A DNA stretch of 64,000 nt from Lumbricus terrestris (GCA_949752735.1 OX457036.1:11478352-11542351); one strand, 5' to 3'; positions 33,331 to 46,200 are shown, counted from the stretch's first letter. The notes: a model not told the origin generated them from the letters alone. Translations and numbers: made by a program.

Positions 33331-33433
33331 ACGAGAGAGTGAGAGAGGCAGACAGACAGACAGAGGCAAAGACAGAGAGACGGAGACAGAGAGAGCAAGA
33401 GAGAGCTAGAGATAGATAGATAGATAGATAGAC

Positions 33434-33506
<73 letters not shown>
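33331..33506. repeat. AGAC/GA/(GATA)n microsatellite, left flank of the LTR array
   Basis: Compound simple repeat ending in (GATA)n. Its continuation is at 63296, beyond the retrotransposon. The last four bases, GATA, match the first four after the array. Confidence 0.95.
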
Positions 33507-36500
33507 TGAAACGCTCACCGGCCCGCTCGACGGCAACACGGTGCCTTTCATCGTACTCTGACCCATCGGTCATATCCTCTACTCGCATCTGTGCCACTGG
33601 AGAAGAACGTCTCGGCAAAGAGGCTCGGAACAAGGCGTATAGCTCTGTAGCGTCGGATCCCGATGCTGCCCCGCCCGCGGTCACCTTGGGGGTAACATCC
33701 CGAGCTCCAGGATGGCCAATCCTCGAAACAGGGTTCACTCTTCGGGCAGAGGTCCCTCGCTTAGAGCTCCTTTTCGCGGCAGCCAACTTTGCTTTCTCCT
33801 CCGCATGCTCTGTTTTCTTTCGCACCATGTTACAGCGAGTTGCCGACGCGCCGTCACTTCTAACAGGTAGTACCTGGCGCTGCCATGAGGCTGGCCATAG
33901 AAGGCGACACCAACTCCACTCTAGGGGATTCAACCCTAACCGATACTGAGACACAACCATTGTCCTTTGTCCGCAACAGGACAGTCCAATTCTTCGTGTA
34001 TGTTTTTCTGGTACCAGGCCTTTAGGGAGACCACCCGTATAGCTCGCTGGGAAGCGAAACTATTGTATTATTCGCGCAACAGCGAAGTCAACCGTAACCA
34101 GGAATACGGCGCTCGCCAGGCGCTCTAGTACTGTTCTCGCTCTGAACACCGTGCTATCCCACAGGGAAGACGCACACTCGTACTCGGGACTACCGACTCT
34201 TTCGCCGCCACAGGCGCCAACGATCACTGACTTTCAAAACGCCTTGGGTTCGCGTTCACTGTCAACAGACCAGCATCGCCAAAAAATATACGGGGCTTAA
34301 AAATTAGCTAAGGGAAACACCTTTCCTTAACTAAATTAACCTATGACTTACGGAACCGGGACACTCTGCGTAAACTACAGGGAGCTGTTAGGGCAGCTAC
34401 GTTTAACCCTAACTTTGCGACTACGAATTCCTCGACCTGGCGGGGAAAACCGTAGTTCCGGCGAAGTAAAGCTTGTCGAGCCTTCACCGTTTAATCCACC
34501 AAGGATACTCTCTCACAGGCGTTACAGTCACGGTCGTCTTGGTGCGCTGATCCGAACGACACCAAGATCGACTAGATCGGACAAGAAACGACAAAGATAC
34601 GTAACACAGGGGAAATACACGGGCGACGGCCAATGAATCGCTTTCCGAAGCCCTTCCCAAGAAATAGGTAACACACTCGCACGTATACAAGACAGAACTC
34701 GGCGTGACGTTCAATCTGACACCAACTTTTCGTTAATCGTACAACAACTCACAAAGTTACACTCACTCGACCAGTCGTGGCCGGTATCTACCTTGGACTT
34801 CAACCAACGCTGATCAACGGCGGCTGATATAGCCAAGCGATCGTATCAACGGCTCTGCTACTAGCCGATTCAAAGACTAGAGGTGAAAGGAAAGATATTC
34901 GGTAGTCAAAGAATATCGCAATACACTCGCAGACCTAGGGCACTGCGCGTTGCCCACACAGACCTGTCGGCTGCGGTCACTCGCTTGGCCGCGGCGCCGC
35001 GTCACCGAACTCTACGGGAAAAGAACGGGGAAAACTCTTCGCGAGCTCCTACCGTCGAAACCCTTCCAGATATCGCTTAACTCTCTTCCGACGAACTTGT
35101 CCCACTCAACGAGACGCACAATAGGACACCAGGATTGAACGAATCGGACGACAGATGGCAAAGCCGCTGAAAACGCGGCCGGTCTCCGCTGCACCAGGCG
35201 AAAGACCGAAAAATCGGCTAAGTCCTTTTCACGCGCAAGGCGCTTCCTCCAGACTATACCGTCGGAACCGTAACAGACACTGACACACTCTTAACAGGAA
35301 AAGTCCTCTACTCGTCAAGATGCACGAGATTGTCGCTTAGTTCGAAGCGATTGGACCACAGGATACAAAGTTATTCACGCTGACACTTTTGTTGGCGGCC
35401 GTCGCCGACCTAGCGATGTTTCGCGTCGGCTAAGTCCTTTTCACGCGCAAGGCGCTTCCTCCAGACTATACCGTCGGAACCGTAACAGATGCTGACAAAC
35501 TCTCAACAGGTAAAGTCTTCCGCTCGTCGAGATGAACGAGATTGTCGCTTAGGTCGAAGCGATTAGATCACAGCTGACGGAGTTGCCCGTAGAGCGAAAG
35601 CCCGTTGCGCGGCGATCGCGGACAAAAACCGTACTACTACTATACAAACGCACAATAGGGTATCACTCTTTTCCAGCTGGTGGAAAACTGCACCGGCTTC
35701 TACCACTTCTCCAGGAACTCTCAGTAACCAACTCTTGGTATATTCACGACCACACGGACCAGACGGAGGGTTTTGCTCCCGGCCTCGAAGGAATCGGACC
35801 ACAGGTGACAAAGTTATCCGGTAAACGAAAGCCCGTTGCGCGGCTATCGCTGGTTGTAACTGTAATTACGCGTCGGCCGAGGATAGGGCCCGACCGACCG
35901 CGTTCTGGTCCACTATGCTTGACAGAATTAAGGGGGGCTGCTCCCTTACTTACTGTCGCCTCTACCCGGCTCTTACGGGTAACCTTATCGTTAGCTCTCA
36001 CTGGCGTATTCGACCGCACTGGGTCTTAGCGATCGATCAAGGGAAAGAAAGCGCGATGAACTTTGCACTTCCAAACCGATGAATAGACCGGAGCGCACAA
36101 GTAACTGATGTTCACGATCACACAGGATAGACGGAAAACTCACCGGCGCCCGAAGCGCTCGTTGCTGGCGATCGGCCACGCGGGGAATAGAAGGCGCGAC
36201 GAACTTTGGCCTTCAATCCACACGCAGTCCGAAGCTGACCAACAACCAACGATCACTGTTTATTGCTTCAAAGTGCCACTGAATCCGAATCTCAGTCGTC
36301 GGAAAAGGAAGGCAGAAATTAAGCGACGCCCGGAGCGTTCTCGTTCAGTTGGGCAGCGCCCGTAATGTATAACTTCACTCTCGCAGCGTTAAGCACCTAG
36401 GCGTCCTCAAGGCACGTCAGGTCTATGGGCTGGCAGAAAAGCAAAGCGACATCCGCAGATTCTCAACGACTCAGGTAATGCGGTTCTACAGCTCAGTTCA

Positions 36501-37693
36501 CTCGCGATCGTAGGGAGTCGCGCTGCTCCCGGGTCAAGAAGGTTTTGGCTGCGGGCCGCCCGCTGACGCGGTGCCGCCTCTATGCTTTAACCAATATAAG
36601 GTAACTGGGTCACAGTCGGATTCACCGTTCCGAGAGTAAAATATTCAGTATATGTGTCGTATAGTTTATACCTCGCCGAGATCGTGGCGGGCAGAGTGCC
36701 GAAGTCTGCCGACGCCGGATCTACGGTCGAGGGAAGAATGCCTTTTTATCGCTCGAACAAACACCACACGATACTATCCACAGGCGGAAATCGTCATACA
36801 AGGCAACGCGTGCCAGGAAACATTCACGGGTAACAAGGAATGAGCCCCCACCAGCTCTCGACTGGCGAGATCGTGACAGAGGGAGGCCCAGTCCGCTCTG
36901 TAGGATCGTCGTCTCAGCCTACATACAATGAACCTTCCGCGTATAACGGATTCAAAAATATCTCGGATAACTGTCAAAAGTAGCCAAGGAAACACTTGTC
37001 AAGGTTGAATCGATTGCCGTGAATACGATTCAGATGCAAGAGATCAATGAACAAAGAGTGTTCGTAAGCATTGACCATAGGATGAGCATCAACCATCCTA
37101 CACTATAGGCAACGCACCGCTTAGCAGGCTTTATTCCACCGGAATATTGCTGTCTGCACGCTATGGTTTGGCTTAAACCAAATTATCGGGTTTCCGTATA
37201 GAAAAACCGTTATTAATTCGCCAAAAATCCATTTCTTGTCCGATCGTCACCGGGTTTCTTTCTGTCGCTTCCCAAACGACTTCTTCGTAACTTACGCCCT
37301 AAATTGAAGTTATTGGACCTACCTAGAATTTATTATCGAATTACTCCTAAACCTAGTTTTTGCCTATATAAGGGTTTGAGACGCGGTTTGGCTGTGTTAG
37401 GCCTCGCCGTCGCTCTCGTCTGCTTCCAGCAATGTTTCACAGACTTCAATTTATCGGTCGCGCTCTAATTGCGCGTGTTTCCGCAGCGCATTTTCGCCAC
37501 ATAAATTAACTCCAACGGACAAGCCTAAATTTCCTATTCGGGGACATTACGCCTTACCTAAGATGACTCTAACTACACGGCTTGGCTGCTTTAAGAGCTT
37601 AACCGTGGCTCCTGCTTGTCTCCAGCTCAGTTTGACAAGACAGCCGGTCGGAGTTTCTCGTAACGAACATTGTCTTGTGGCTGAAACGCCACA
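33507..37693 (-). repeat. LTR 1 (3'-most in element sense), 4187 bp
   Basis: Long terminal repeat, plus-strand TGAAACGC... to ...CGCCACA. It carries the first 151 Gag codons at its low-coordinate end (33507-33960); here that frame runs out into the GATA microsatellite as Ile-Tyr-Leu-Ser repeats. Two diverged copies of a ~165-bp unit lie 212 bp apart at about 35214 and 35426. It has C at 36195, as in LTR 3. Short ORFs inside (for example 35583-36029) look spurious. Confidence 0.92.
37330..37373 (-). promoter_or_regulatory. Candidate TATA box and poly(A) signal of LTR 1
   Basis: The minus strand reads CCTTATATAGG at 37364-37374, then AATAAA at 37330-37335. A TATA box ~330 bp into the LTR with AATAAA close behind fits a U3-R boundary. 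The plus strand reads TATATAAG here and could fire the other way. Confidence 0.45.
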
Positions 37694-37707
37694 CTCTCCA
37701 CCTCTCC
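37694..37707 (-). other. Polypurine tract, internal region A
   Basis: Element sense GGAGAGGTGGAGAG directly followed by the LTR start TGTGGCG. Expected primer for plus-strand DNA synthesis. Confidence 0.85.
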
Positions 37708-38194
37708 GGCTGATGCGGAGCATCGGGGTTAACTACGCTACGATCTCTTCACGAGATATTTACCCTCCCGTCCCCGGGACTTATCTACCTAGATTTAAGC
37801 CCCTCGGAGGAAAACACTAACACGCTGTCCTCCGATCAAGACAACATTCACATACAAAGACATAACAATTCCAGCAAAGTTTCAATGTTATGCAATGTAT
37901 CAATTCCAGGCGTCATTCGATACGTAGATCCGCCTTCTTCTTCCGATCATCACCGTGATCTCTCGTACTCCAGCCGATCCAGCTTCAGTTCCTCGGCTTC
38001 ACCTACAACATGAAACAGTCACACAAGCAATTTCTCACTCAGGGCCCTAACTTAAGGAGTTTGTCCAACACCAGAAGTCGAGTTCCCTTAAATTGCCTAT
38101 ACCAGCTCCACCAAGGAGTCCACTCTTAACGGCACTACCTCTCTCTCACCGGTAGGTTCTGCACTACCAAACGTCTGGCTCACCCAAATCTATG

Positions 38195-38970
38195 TGATCA
38201 AGGCGTTGTCGAGACGCCAGGATCAGAAGTGGGGCCATGTTTACCACGGTCCGCTACCACCAACTTCTACGTGACCAAGGCGCTGCGAGCTGCCAGAGTC
38301 AGAAGTGGGGTATCCTTTCACTCACGTCGTTTCAACGACTATTCTCTCGCGGTAGGGTCTGCACTACCGAATTTACGCGACCACCAAATCTATCGACCGA
38401 GGTGCTGCGAGCCACCAAGATCAGAGATGGGGTACTCTCCGCACATTTTCACCGTCATTCCCTCTCGTTCCCCTCACTTCTACGCGGTCAAAGCGTTGAC
38501 GAGACGCCGAGACCAGAAGTGGAGTACTCCGTTTTCACCGTCAATTCCTTTTTCCGTTCCCCTCATCTCCGTGCGGTCAGGGCGTCGTTGAGACGTCTAG
38601 ACCAGAAATGGGGTACTCCATTCTCTGTCATTTCTCTCGTCTTCCGCACATCCAGGCAATCAAGGCACTAGGAGCCGCCAAGATCAGAAGTGGGGTAGAT
38701 GCGGCCTTTAGCCAACACAGACTGTCACATGGCAAACTTCTGGGCTTCCTCACATCTGTGGATCAGGGCGCTGTCGAGCCGCCAGGTCCAGAAGTGGGGT
38801 GTTACTACTAACATACGGACTCCGCTCTTCCTCACATCACTAGATCAGGACGTTGTTGAGACGCCAAGTCCAGAAGTGGGGTATCTTTCAATCTCCATAC
38901 AAGACTTCACTGCCCCGCACGTCTGTAGACCAGGACGTTGCCGTGGCGTCGAGGTCAGAAGTGGGGTTTT
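38195..38970. repeat. Array of nine hairpin plus CAGAAGTGGGG repeats
   Basis: CAGAAGTGGGG or a one-base variant occurs on the plus strand at 38224, 38300, 38422, 38514, 38603, 38685, 38789, 38871 and 38956. Each is preceded by a short inverted repeat whose arms vary together (GGCGT/ACGCC, GGTG/CACC, GACG/CGTC). Spacing is 76-122 bp. In element-sense RNA the motif reads CCCCACUUCUG, the complement of the PBS. Confidence 0.85.
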
Positions 38971-39361
38971 CATTCGCTCAAAAGAAACGCGTGGTCGAAC
39001 ATGCGTAGGACCTAACACGAATACATAGGCCAACCAAAACGTTCAAGGATCGAACCTACGATAGCCAAAGTTTGTCCGCTCCAGCAGCTTCCGTGTTCCC
39101 TGGACCACAAGTCAAATGAAACGCTCCCTAGTACAGTGGCGTTTCATATATACGATTCATCAAAACAAACATAACCATCGTCTACCCGACGACTTCGATA
39201 ATCTTCGCTTTAAGCGAACCATCGGCCGTTGTCCACAGTATCTATCCGTGCCGTTCATCGATGCTACGCACCGGCTTCAGGGTCAGAGATTTCACACGCA
39301 ACAGAAGCACTTCAACCTAGGTCTGATTAGAGTGCAAGGAACCGTAAAGACAGTTATAGAG

Positions 39362-39379
39362 TGGTACCACTGAAACGCT
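39362..39379 (-). repeat. 18-bp duplicate of the LTR-PBS junction in the 3' region
   Basis: TGGTACCACTGAAACGCT is identical to 46299-46316, which spans the LTR end and the first bases of the PBS. Confidence 0.8.
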
Positions 39380-40043
39380 TACCCAGGTACACGGACGATT
39401 ACTCCAATCCGCGACCTCACGAGAATCCGCAACCAAGCACTGACTGGCATTTACGGCGCAAGACCTCAACACACAGGAAAGCTTGACTTAAGACCCCGCC
39501 CGACGTTACCTACGTCCGTCAGCTAGACAGGTGCAAGACGATCCCAACTACCACCGGACATTCTCCCCAAGCACTACCTGGCATTTACGGTGCGAGAATT
39601 CCACGCCACTCTACTGGTATCTAGCCTCCCTCCTAGACTACCAACCTTAGGAGCCCCTCTGTCTCAAGACCTAGGCTCCACCCAACCCGTAGGCCGGGGG
39701 ACCTTAAGAAGAGAAAAGTCGCCACACTATCTCTCTTCACCTGGGATGTCCGTCCATCCCATCACCTACCATTAAAAGAAACAGGTGATCAAACGTAAAG
39801 TGACTCGGACTTAGAGTCTTCAGGCAACTGCACTGAAAGTCCCACCGTGATCAGCGGTCAGCAGATTCAAAAGAACTCAAAGAGACTGCACCGGTCTCAG
39901 GAAACCATCGCCATTACGCGAAGATAAGAAACGCCGAAAGCGTATCTCTCATCTTCTATGTACCACTGAAATTACAGGCGTATAACTGAAAAGATGTCAT
40001 CAAAAGGAAACCAAGTACGCTGTCCACCGACAGATTCACAAAC

Positions 40044-40061
40044 CACCGCAATTAAGCGGTG
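40044..40061. repeat. Small perfect hairpin 3' of pol (copy 1)
   Basis: CACCGCAATTAAGCGGTG: six-base stem, AATTAA loop. A second copy with a seven-base stem is at 40170-40189, within a loosely repeated ~127-bp unit. Counterparts are at 52845 and 52971. Confidence 0.8.
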
Positions 40062-40169
40062 AAGAGACCCAGTTCGCGTCTCTCGCACCACCTGGCCCAC
40101 ACTTTGTTGCCAGAACGAAAAGGGATATCATCAAAAAGTAACTGAACATCATCACTTGCTTTCTCAAAT

Positions 40170-40189
40170 CCACCGCAATTAAGCGGTGG
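40170..40189. repeat. Small perfect hairpin 3' of pol (copy 2)
   Basis: CCACCGC and GCGGTGG arms around AATTAA, 24 bases beyond the Gag-Pol stop codon in element sense. Confidence 0.8.
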
Positions 40190-40212
40190 GTCACTCACCG
40201 CTAGCTCTCACG

Positions 40213-43200
40213 CTAGTCCGACCGGCACGTACGCCGCGTCGAGCGTCGACGGGGACTTTCGACGCTGTCCTCAACAGGCGCGGGGGACTCCGCGGGGATT
40301 GCACTGGATCCCACCAACTCGGTGTCTCCTGGAAATGGGCCAGCGTCCACGAGGGACTCCTCAACCGTTTCCGACAACCAGCTGCGCGGGTGATCACCGT
40401 AGAATCGCTTGAGCTTATCCACGTGAACTACCATCGCCAGCGATCTGACACTCCTCTGTATTCGATACAGGACCGGGTTCAAGACTTGTGTGACCAGGAA
40501 CGGACCAGTGTAGACTCGCGTCCACTTGATCTTCCTGCCACACCGTAACCGTGGGTAGTAGTAATACACCCAGTCTCCTGCGGAGAACTGGCTCGGCTTC
40601 ACCCGCAGGTCGTAAGCCTTCTTCCGACGATCAGCTACCCTACCCAGCTGCTCTCTCACCAGCTGATATGCGACTTCCATAGTCTCTTGTTGCTTCGCAA
40701 CGTATTCCTCCACCTCTACCTCAGGCGGTCGATCACAGTCTATCAATTGGGCAAGAATCAAATCTAACGGAGTATGGTTTTCACGACCAAGGAACAGGAA
40801 ATTCGGCGTTCGCTGAGTGGCATCATGTTCAGTCGAGCGATAAGCGGCCATCACGTAGGGAAGATGGACGTCCCAATCTCGCTGCCGTACAGACACAACT
40901 TTCCCAAGCAACGAATTCAAAGTCCGATGGAAGCGTTCGATCATACCATTACCAGACGGATGGTACGGAGTCGTCCGCACCTTGTCAATCTCCATCCGTT
41001 TACACAGTTCCTGGAACAACGCCGATTCAAAGCACGAGCCCTGGTCAGTCAGAATCTGACGCGGCATCCCGAAGCGTGAAAAGACGTGCACCATCAGAGT
41101 CTCGGCTACCGTAGCAGCTTCTTGATTCCTTATGGGCAGAGCCTCGGCCCATCTCGAAAAGTAATCGATCGCAGTCAAAATGTATTTGTGGCCTTTATTC
41201 GACACTGGATGAGGTCCGGTAATATCAATTCCGAATCTCTCCATAGGTTCACCGATCACGGGACATTGCAGAAGACCTTGTCTCGGAGGCTTCTCTCTTC
41301 GATACCGGGCACAGTTGTCACAACGCTGACACCAACGTCGTACATCGTTCTTCCAACTCGGCCAATACGCTCTGCGTTTCAACTTTTCAAGGCTCTTTCG
41401 TACACCGAAATGCCCACCAGCAAAACTTCCGTGCGTTACCTTAAACATCTCCTGCCGAAGCATGAATGGCACAATTAGCTGGTATCTCTCAGTCTCACCG
41501 GTACTCCCTTTTAACCATTTCCGAAAGAGTACACCCTGACGGACTTCTAGTAACTCCCACTGACTCAGCACTGTCTTCGTTTCTTCGCTCAGCGCCGCCG
41601 CCTCCAGTTCTGTGGGCTGACGACCTGACTCCTTCCAAGCTAAGACGGGACCAATCTTTCGGTCGTCTAGCTGCTCCTTTCGTAGCGACTCCTTCGACCA
41701 ACCGAGGTCCTGACCCACGTCTTCGATGGGCGCGGCCGCAACAGGCCTTGCCTCCGTGACGGGACAAATCCACGCTGCGCTCTCCTCCGCAACGTCTTCA
41801 TCTTCCGGTCCTGCTCCCATTGGACCTCTGGACATCGCGTCCGCGTTACCGTGCTTTGTACCAGCCCGATGAACAATCTCGAAGTCAAACTCCTCAATCG
41901 TCTCAAGCCAACGGGCCTGTTGCCCTATGGGTTCCGGAGTTCTCCGTAGCCATTGCAACGCGGAATGGTCTGTTCGCAGACAGAATTTCTTACCAAGCAA
42001 GTACTGGCGGAACTCCTTCAAAAAGTAGATCACGGCCAATAACTCGCGACGTGTAACATTGTAGTTTCGCTCAGCCGTTGACAGTAACCGACTGGCATAA
42101 CAGATAACCCTTTCTTCACCCTCTTGCACCTGAGATAAGACCGCGCCTATCGCGTAGGCCGACGCATCCGTATCTAGGACATACTGACCCTCGTCTTCAG
42201 GTAACGCCAGAATTGGAGATGACACCAATCTCCGTTTCAGCTCCACAAACGCGGTCTGGCACTCTTCAGACCATCGGAACGGGACATTCTTACGAGTCAA
42301 CACGTGCAGAGGCTGCGCTACTACCGCAAAGTCATGAATAAACCTCCGGTAATACGAACACAGGCCAATGAAGGATCTCACTTCACGTAAATTCTTCGGA
42401 ACACTCCAGTCTTCGACTGCCCTGATTTTACTTGGGTCTGTCGCGACACCTTCCTCACTGAGGATATGACCAAGGAACAGTACCTCTTGCTGCATCAAGT
42501 GGCACTTAGACGGTTTCAGTTTAAGATTGTATTCCTGCAACCTCTTGAACACCATCTCCAAACGCTTCATGTGAGTCTCGATGTCACGGGAAAACACGAT
42601 GATATCGTCTAGGTACACCAGACAGATATCGTAATTCAAACCAGTCAACACCAGATTCATGAGTCGACAAAACGAGGCGGGACTGTTACAGAGACCGAAG
42701 GGCAGAACCTTGAATTGGAAACTACCCCTTCTCGTAATAAACCCTGTCTTATGCTTATCTCGCGGGTGCAAGGCCATCTGGTGATAACCTGCCCTGAGAT
42801 CGAACGTACTGTACCAACGGGCACCACCGAGAGTATCCAGACTCTCACGGATCAACGGCAACGGGTGCGCGTCTTTCCGGGTCTTCAAATTCAACTGGCG
42901 GTAGTCGATGCAAAAGCGCATGCTCCCGTCCTTCTTCTTCACCATCACGACATTCGACGCCCACTCCGACATGGAGGGCTCGATAATTCCCTGAGTCAAC
43001 ATGTCTTCTACCTGCCGATCAATCTCCGGAATCATCGCAAGGGGCTGTCGTCTCAGTGTCTGACGAACAGGCCTCTCCTGCTGTGTATCTATCTCGTGCT
43101 GGATAACAGCCGTGTAACCAAGGTCTTTTTCGCCAAGCGAAAACGTATTCCGATACCTCAGGATGAGCTCACGCAACCTAGCTCTTTCCTCTACCGTAAC

Positions 43201-46200
43201 CGTGTCAGGAACCTCTTCCCATAGTCGCTTCAAGACTGTCTCGGCCTCCGTGTCGACCGACTGACTAGCCGTCATACATACTCTTGTCGGCGGTCGCCCA
43301 GTGTGGCGCGACGCTTCCAGAGACGAGCTGGTACTACCGAGTAACTCCACTCGCTCCAACCGACACTCGGTTCCGCTACCAACCACCACATCGTTGTCGC
43401 CAACGTTCACCATTCGAATGTACACCGTCGACTCTTTGCCTGTCACTAGAGTTCGACCAATCACCAAGCCTCTGGACACTTCAGTAGGCGTAGTCGTCCA
43501 AGCTTCCGTATCAGCTTGCAAATGGGGATACACAACAGACATCGGAACGTTCAGTTCACATCTGGCTGGAACCACAATGTCGCTCTGCACGATAACCCTA
43601 CGACACATAAGTTCGGTGGACAACTCTTTTAACGGGATCTTCCTGTCGCCCAAAAAGACACAACGACCAGAGAAGTCCCATCGAGCCTCATTCACCTCTA
43701 ACCATGACAATCCCAAGATGACCTCAGTCACTTGGTCCGTAACCAGACAAGGTAAGGCATACCACTGCTTACCAATACCAAGTCTCAACGTAGCTTCACC
43801 GTCGACTCGTATTTCGCTTCCGTTAGCAGCCAGTAAACGCTGATTGGACCACGTAACTTTATCAGGCGACACAAACGACCGAGGAACCAGGGACAACTCA
43901 CTACCAGAGTCCAGGAGACAGTTTCGACGTGTCCCCTCCAGGCGGGCAACAACGTAAGCCATTCGGCTACCACAAACCAATCGGTTCTGCGACGGTTCTT
44001 TCGCAGATTCACTCTTCGGAGGTTCCGTGCCTTTCGTATCCTCTCTTCGCTCAGGCGCGGGCTGAGGGCAATCTCTGACCACGTGCCCTTTACGTCGACA
44101 CCGGAAACATTCAATCTCCGAGTTTCGCCAGCGGTCCGGCTGAACGTCGCGACGTTGGAACGCCGGCCGCTCGCCTCGCCACGGCCCATCCGGTGCCCTC
44201 CCCGGATTATTCCATCGCTCGTACTGCATCGGTTTTCCTGTCTGTACTCCCGAATCCTGTCTCATGTTTATCCGACCCAGTTCTCTTGTCAGGTTCTCGA
44301 GCTTCCGCTCAAGCTCTTCCACGCGACGATTCTGCTGTTCATTCGTCGCTGGACCAGGACGGTCCTCTTTCGTCGTCTTTACCCTGCCATGCTTCCGGTC
44401 GCCGTCCCCTCCAGACGTTGACGAACGACCATACGCCTCTAACCGGACTGCGTGTTTATAGGCGGACTCTAGGTTACCGGGTTCTCGTTCCCTCACCTTC
44501 TGAGCCAGCTCCTGGTTCGACAACGCATCCATAAACGCGTCGCAAGCGACCGTCTCGACAACTTCATTCGTGGGACCTGGGTAGGCTAAGACCATCAAGC
44601 GTCTTACCTCCTGTACCACCGCACTCAACGACTCGCCTGGACCCTGTCGGTAAGCCCGAAGCTTTACACGATACAAGCTCGTCTGTTCGTCCGAACCGTA
44701 TCTGGCCTTTAGTTTCTCAACGAGATCCTGCCACGTAACATCCTTCTGGGCACCCATGTCCCATAACAGCTGCGAAGCTGGTCCAGTCAACGCGCACATC
44801 AACTGATCGGCCCTTTCCTGAGCACTCCAGTTATTGCACCGTGCACATACTTCAAACTTGGCCAGAAAGGCAGCGATCGCTGTCTTCCCATCGTATTTCT
44901 CTAACTTGATACGGATTCCACGATCAGCCGCTGTCGTGCTTTTCTTACGATCGACAGGCGACCGTCGTACTCTCACCCTGCGATGACTTCGTCGCGGGCG
45001 ATCACTGTCGTCACCGGAGTCGTCGTCATCCCCTGAACTCGGACTCCCGCGATGGCCGCTGGGTTTGCTCCTCCCAAGCGCCAACGCTTTCTTACACGTT
45101 CGACCAGAAGGCCTTACTGGTGAACTGTCTTCTTCACTCGAGGGCTCCTTATCAGGCTTCTTGGCTAGCCTCGCCGACCGACGCGGCTTCTGTTCTACTT
45201 CCTCTCTGACAGGGCGACCAGATGCTCGTACCGATTTACTCTTAGGCACCGCCGCGGCTGCCTTCTTGTCTCCGTCCACGTCGTCACTGAATCTCAACGC
45301 ACGCGGCCGTTCACCCGCTTTGTAAGCTTGCCGGCTTACCTTTTTCCGGTCAGGTGTCATCTTCCGATAATTAACATCAGCCTCGGTAGATGCATCGTCT
45401 GACGACATTAACTTTCGCTTCGCTTTAGCCGGTCTCTGCGGCACACTCGGTAACTCTCTGTGGGCCGTTTCACCACCTGGCCACACGTCAATAGGAACCG
45501 TAGAGTCACGAACTCGTTCTGGTCGTCGCGTAACCTCTTGTTCACGGTAACACTCTGTCAAGCGTCTGACCTCCGGCGGTCCTTGCACGCGAGACATAAC
45601 TTCCATCGGCGCCGTCTCTCTACGGGCCTCACGATACTCGGGGTAACTCACATTCCTGGTCGGTGGCGCCCTCACCGATTCATTGTCCTGTGCCGCAGGT
45701 ACTAACAGTTCACCGAACTTTTGCGTCAGCCATGCCACACTCTGTCTCAGGAACAGCATTTCAGCGTCCCTACCAACCTCATCCGCTTCACTCCGTCGAG
45801 ACCGGAACTCACCGTCCGCCTCGCCCACAACCGAACCATCATTCACTACTGTCGAACGGGAAGCCCTAGAGCTTTGCCTCGCACTCGTGTCGCGAACCAA
45901 ATTCACATTTCTCGTGTCTTCTGACACTACAGGTAACCAAGGCTGCAAATTTTCCCTGACAAGCACAGGCATACCATTACTTCGCCATCCTCCCGTTTGG
46001 CTTCCAGCACCATCTTCAGGAACAGATCGTAGCCAGTTCTCAACTCCAAACGTTGCAGGACGTGGACTTCTACCACCAACAGATCGGGACGAACTAGCTT
46101 CATCAAGAGAGATCAAGTCGCCAGTCGAAACATGCGGTCGAATCTTAGGACGAGCACCGAAATAGTCAACAGGAGGTCGACGGTCAAGCTCCCCAAGATT

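Larger units (their letters stand above)
37708..40212 (-). other. Long 3' untranslated region of internal region A
   Basis: About 2.5 kb between the Gag-Pol stop and the PPT with no convincing ORF. It contains the nine-copy hairpin array (38195-38970), an inverted TGAAACGC/GCGTTTCA pair (39117-39146), an 18-bp copy of the LTR/PBS junction (39362-39379) and two CACCGC-GCGGTG hairpins near the pol end. Confidence 0.7.

Noticed and set aside
33406..33960. Separate gene on the minus strand
   Set aside because: It is the LTR-encoded first 151 residues of Gag in LTR 1 running into GATA repeat; not an independent gene.
35583..36029. 148-codon ORF inside the LTR as an accessory gene
   Set aside because: Opposite to element sense, no motif, and it overlaps an internal tandem repeat; could be revisited if transcripts are found.
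38229..38671. Overlapping plus-strand ORFs of 120 and 144 codons
   Set aside because: They come from the repeat array, overlap each other in two frames, and show no protein motif.
38195..38970. CRISPR-like array (repeats with spacers)
   Set aside because: Animal genomic context, imperfect repeats, irregular 76-122 bp spacing, hairpin inside the unit, and location in a retrotransposon 3' region.
40774..46165. Plus-strand ORFs opposite Gag-Pol (for example 42715-43224, 43301-43843, 45683-46165)
   Set aside because: Antisense shadows of a strongly coding frame; no domain recognised.
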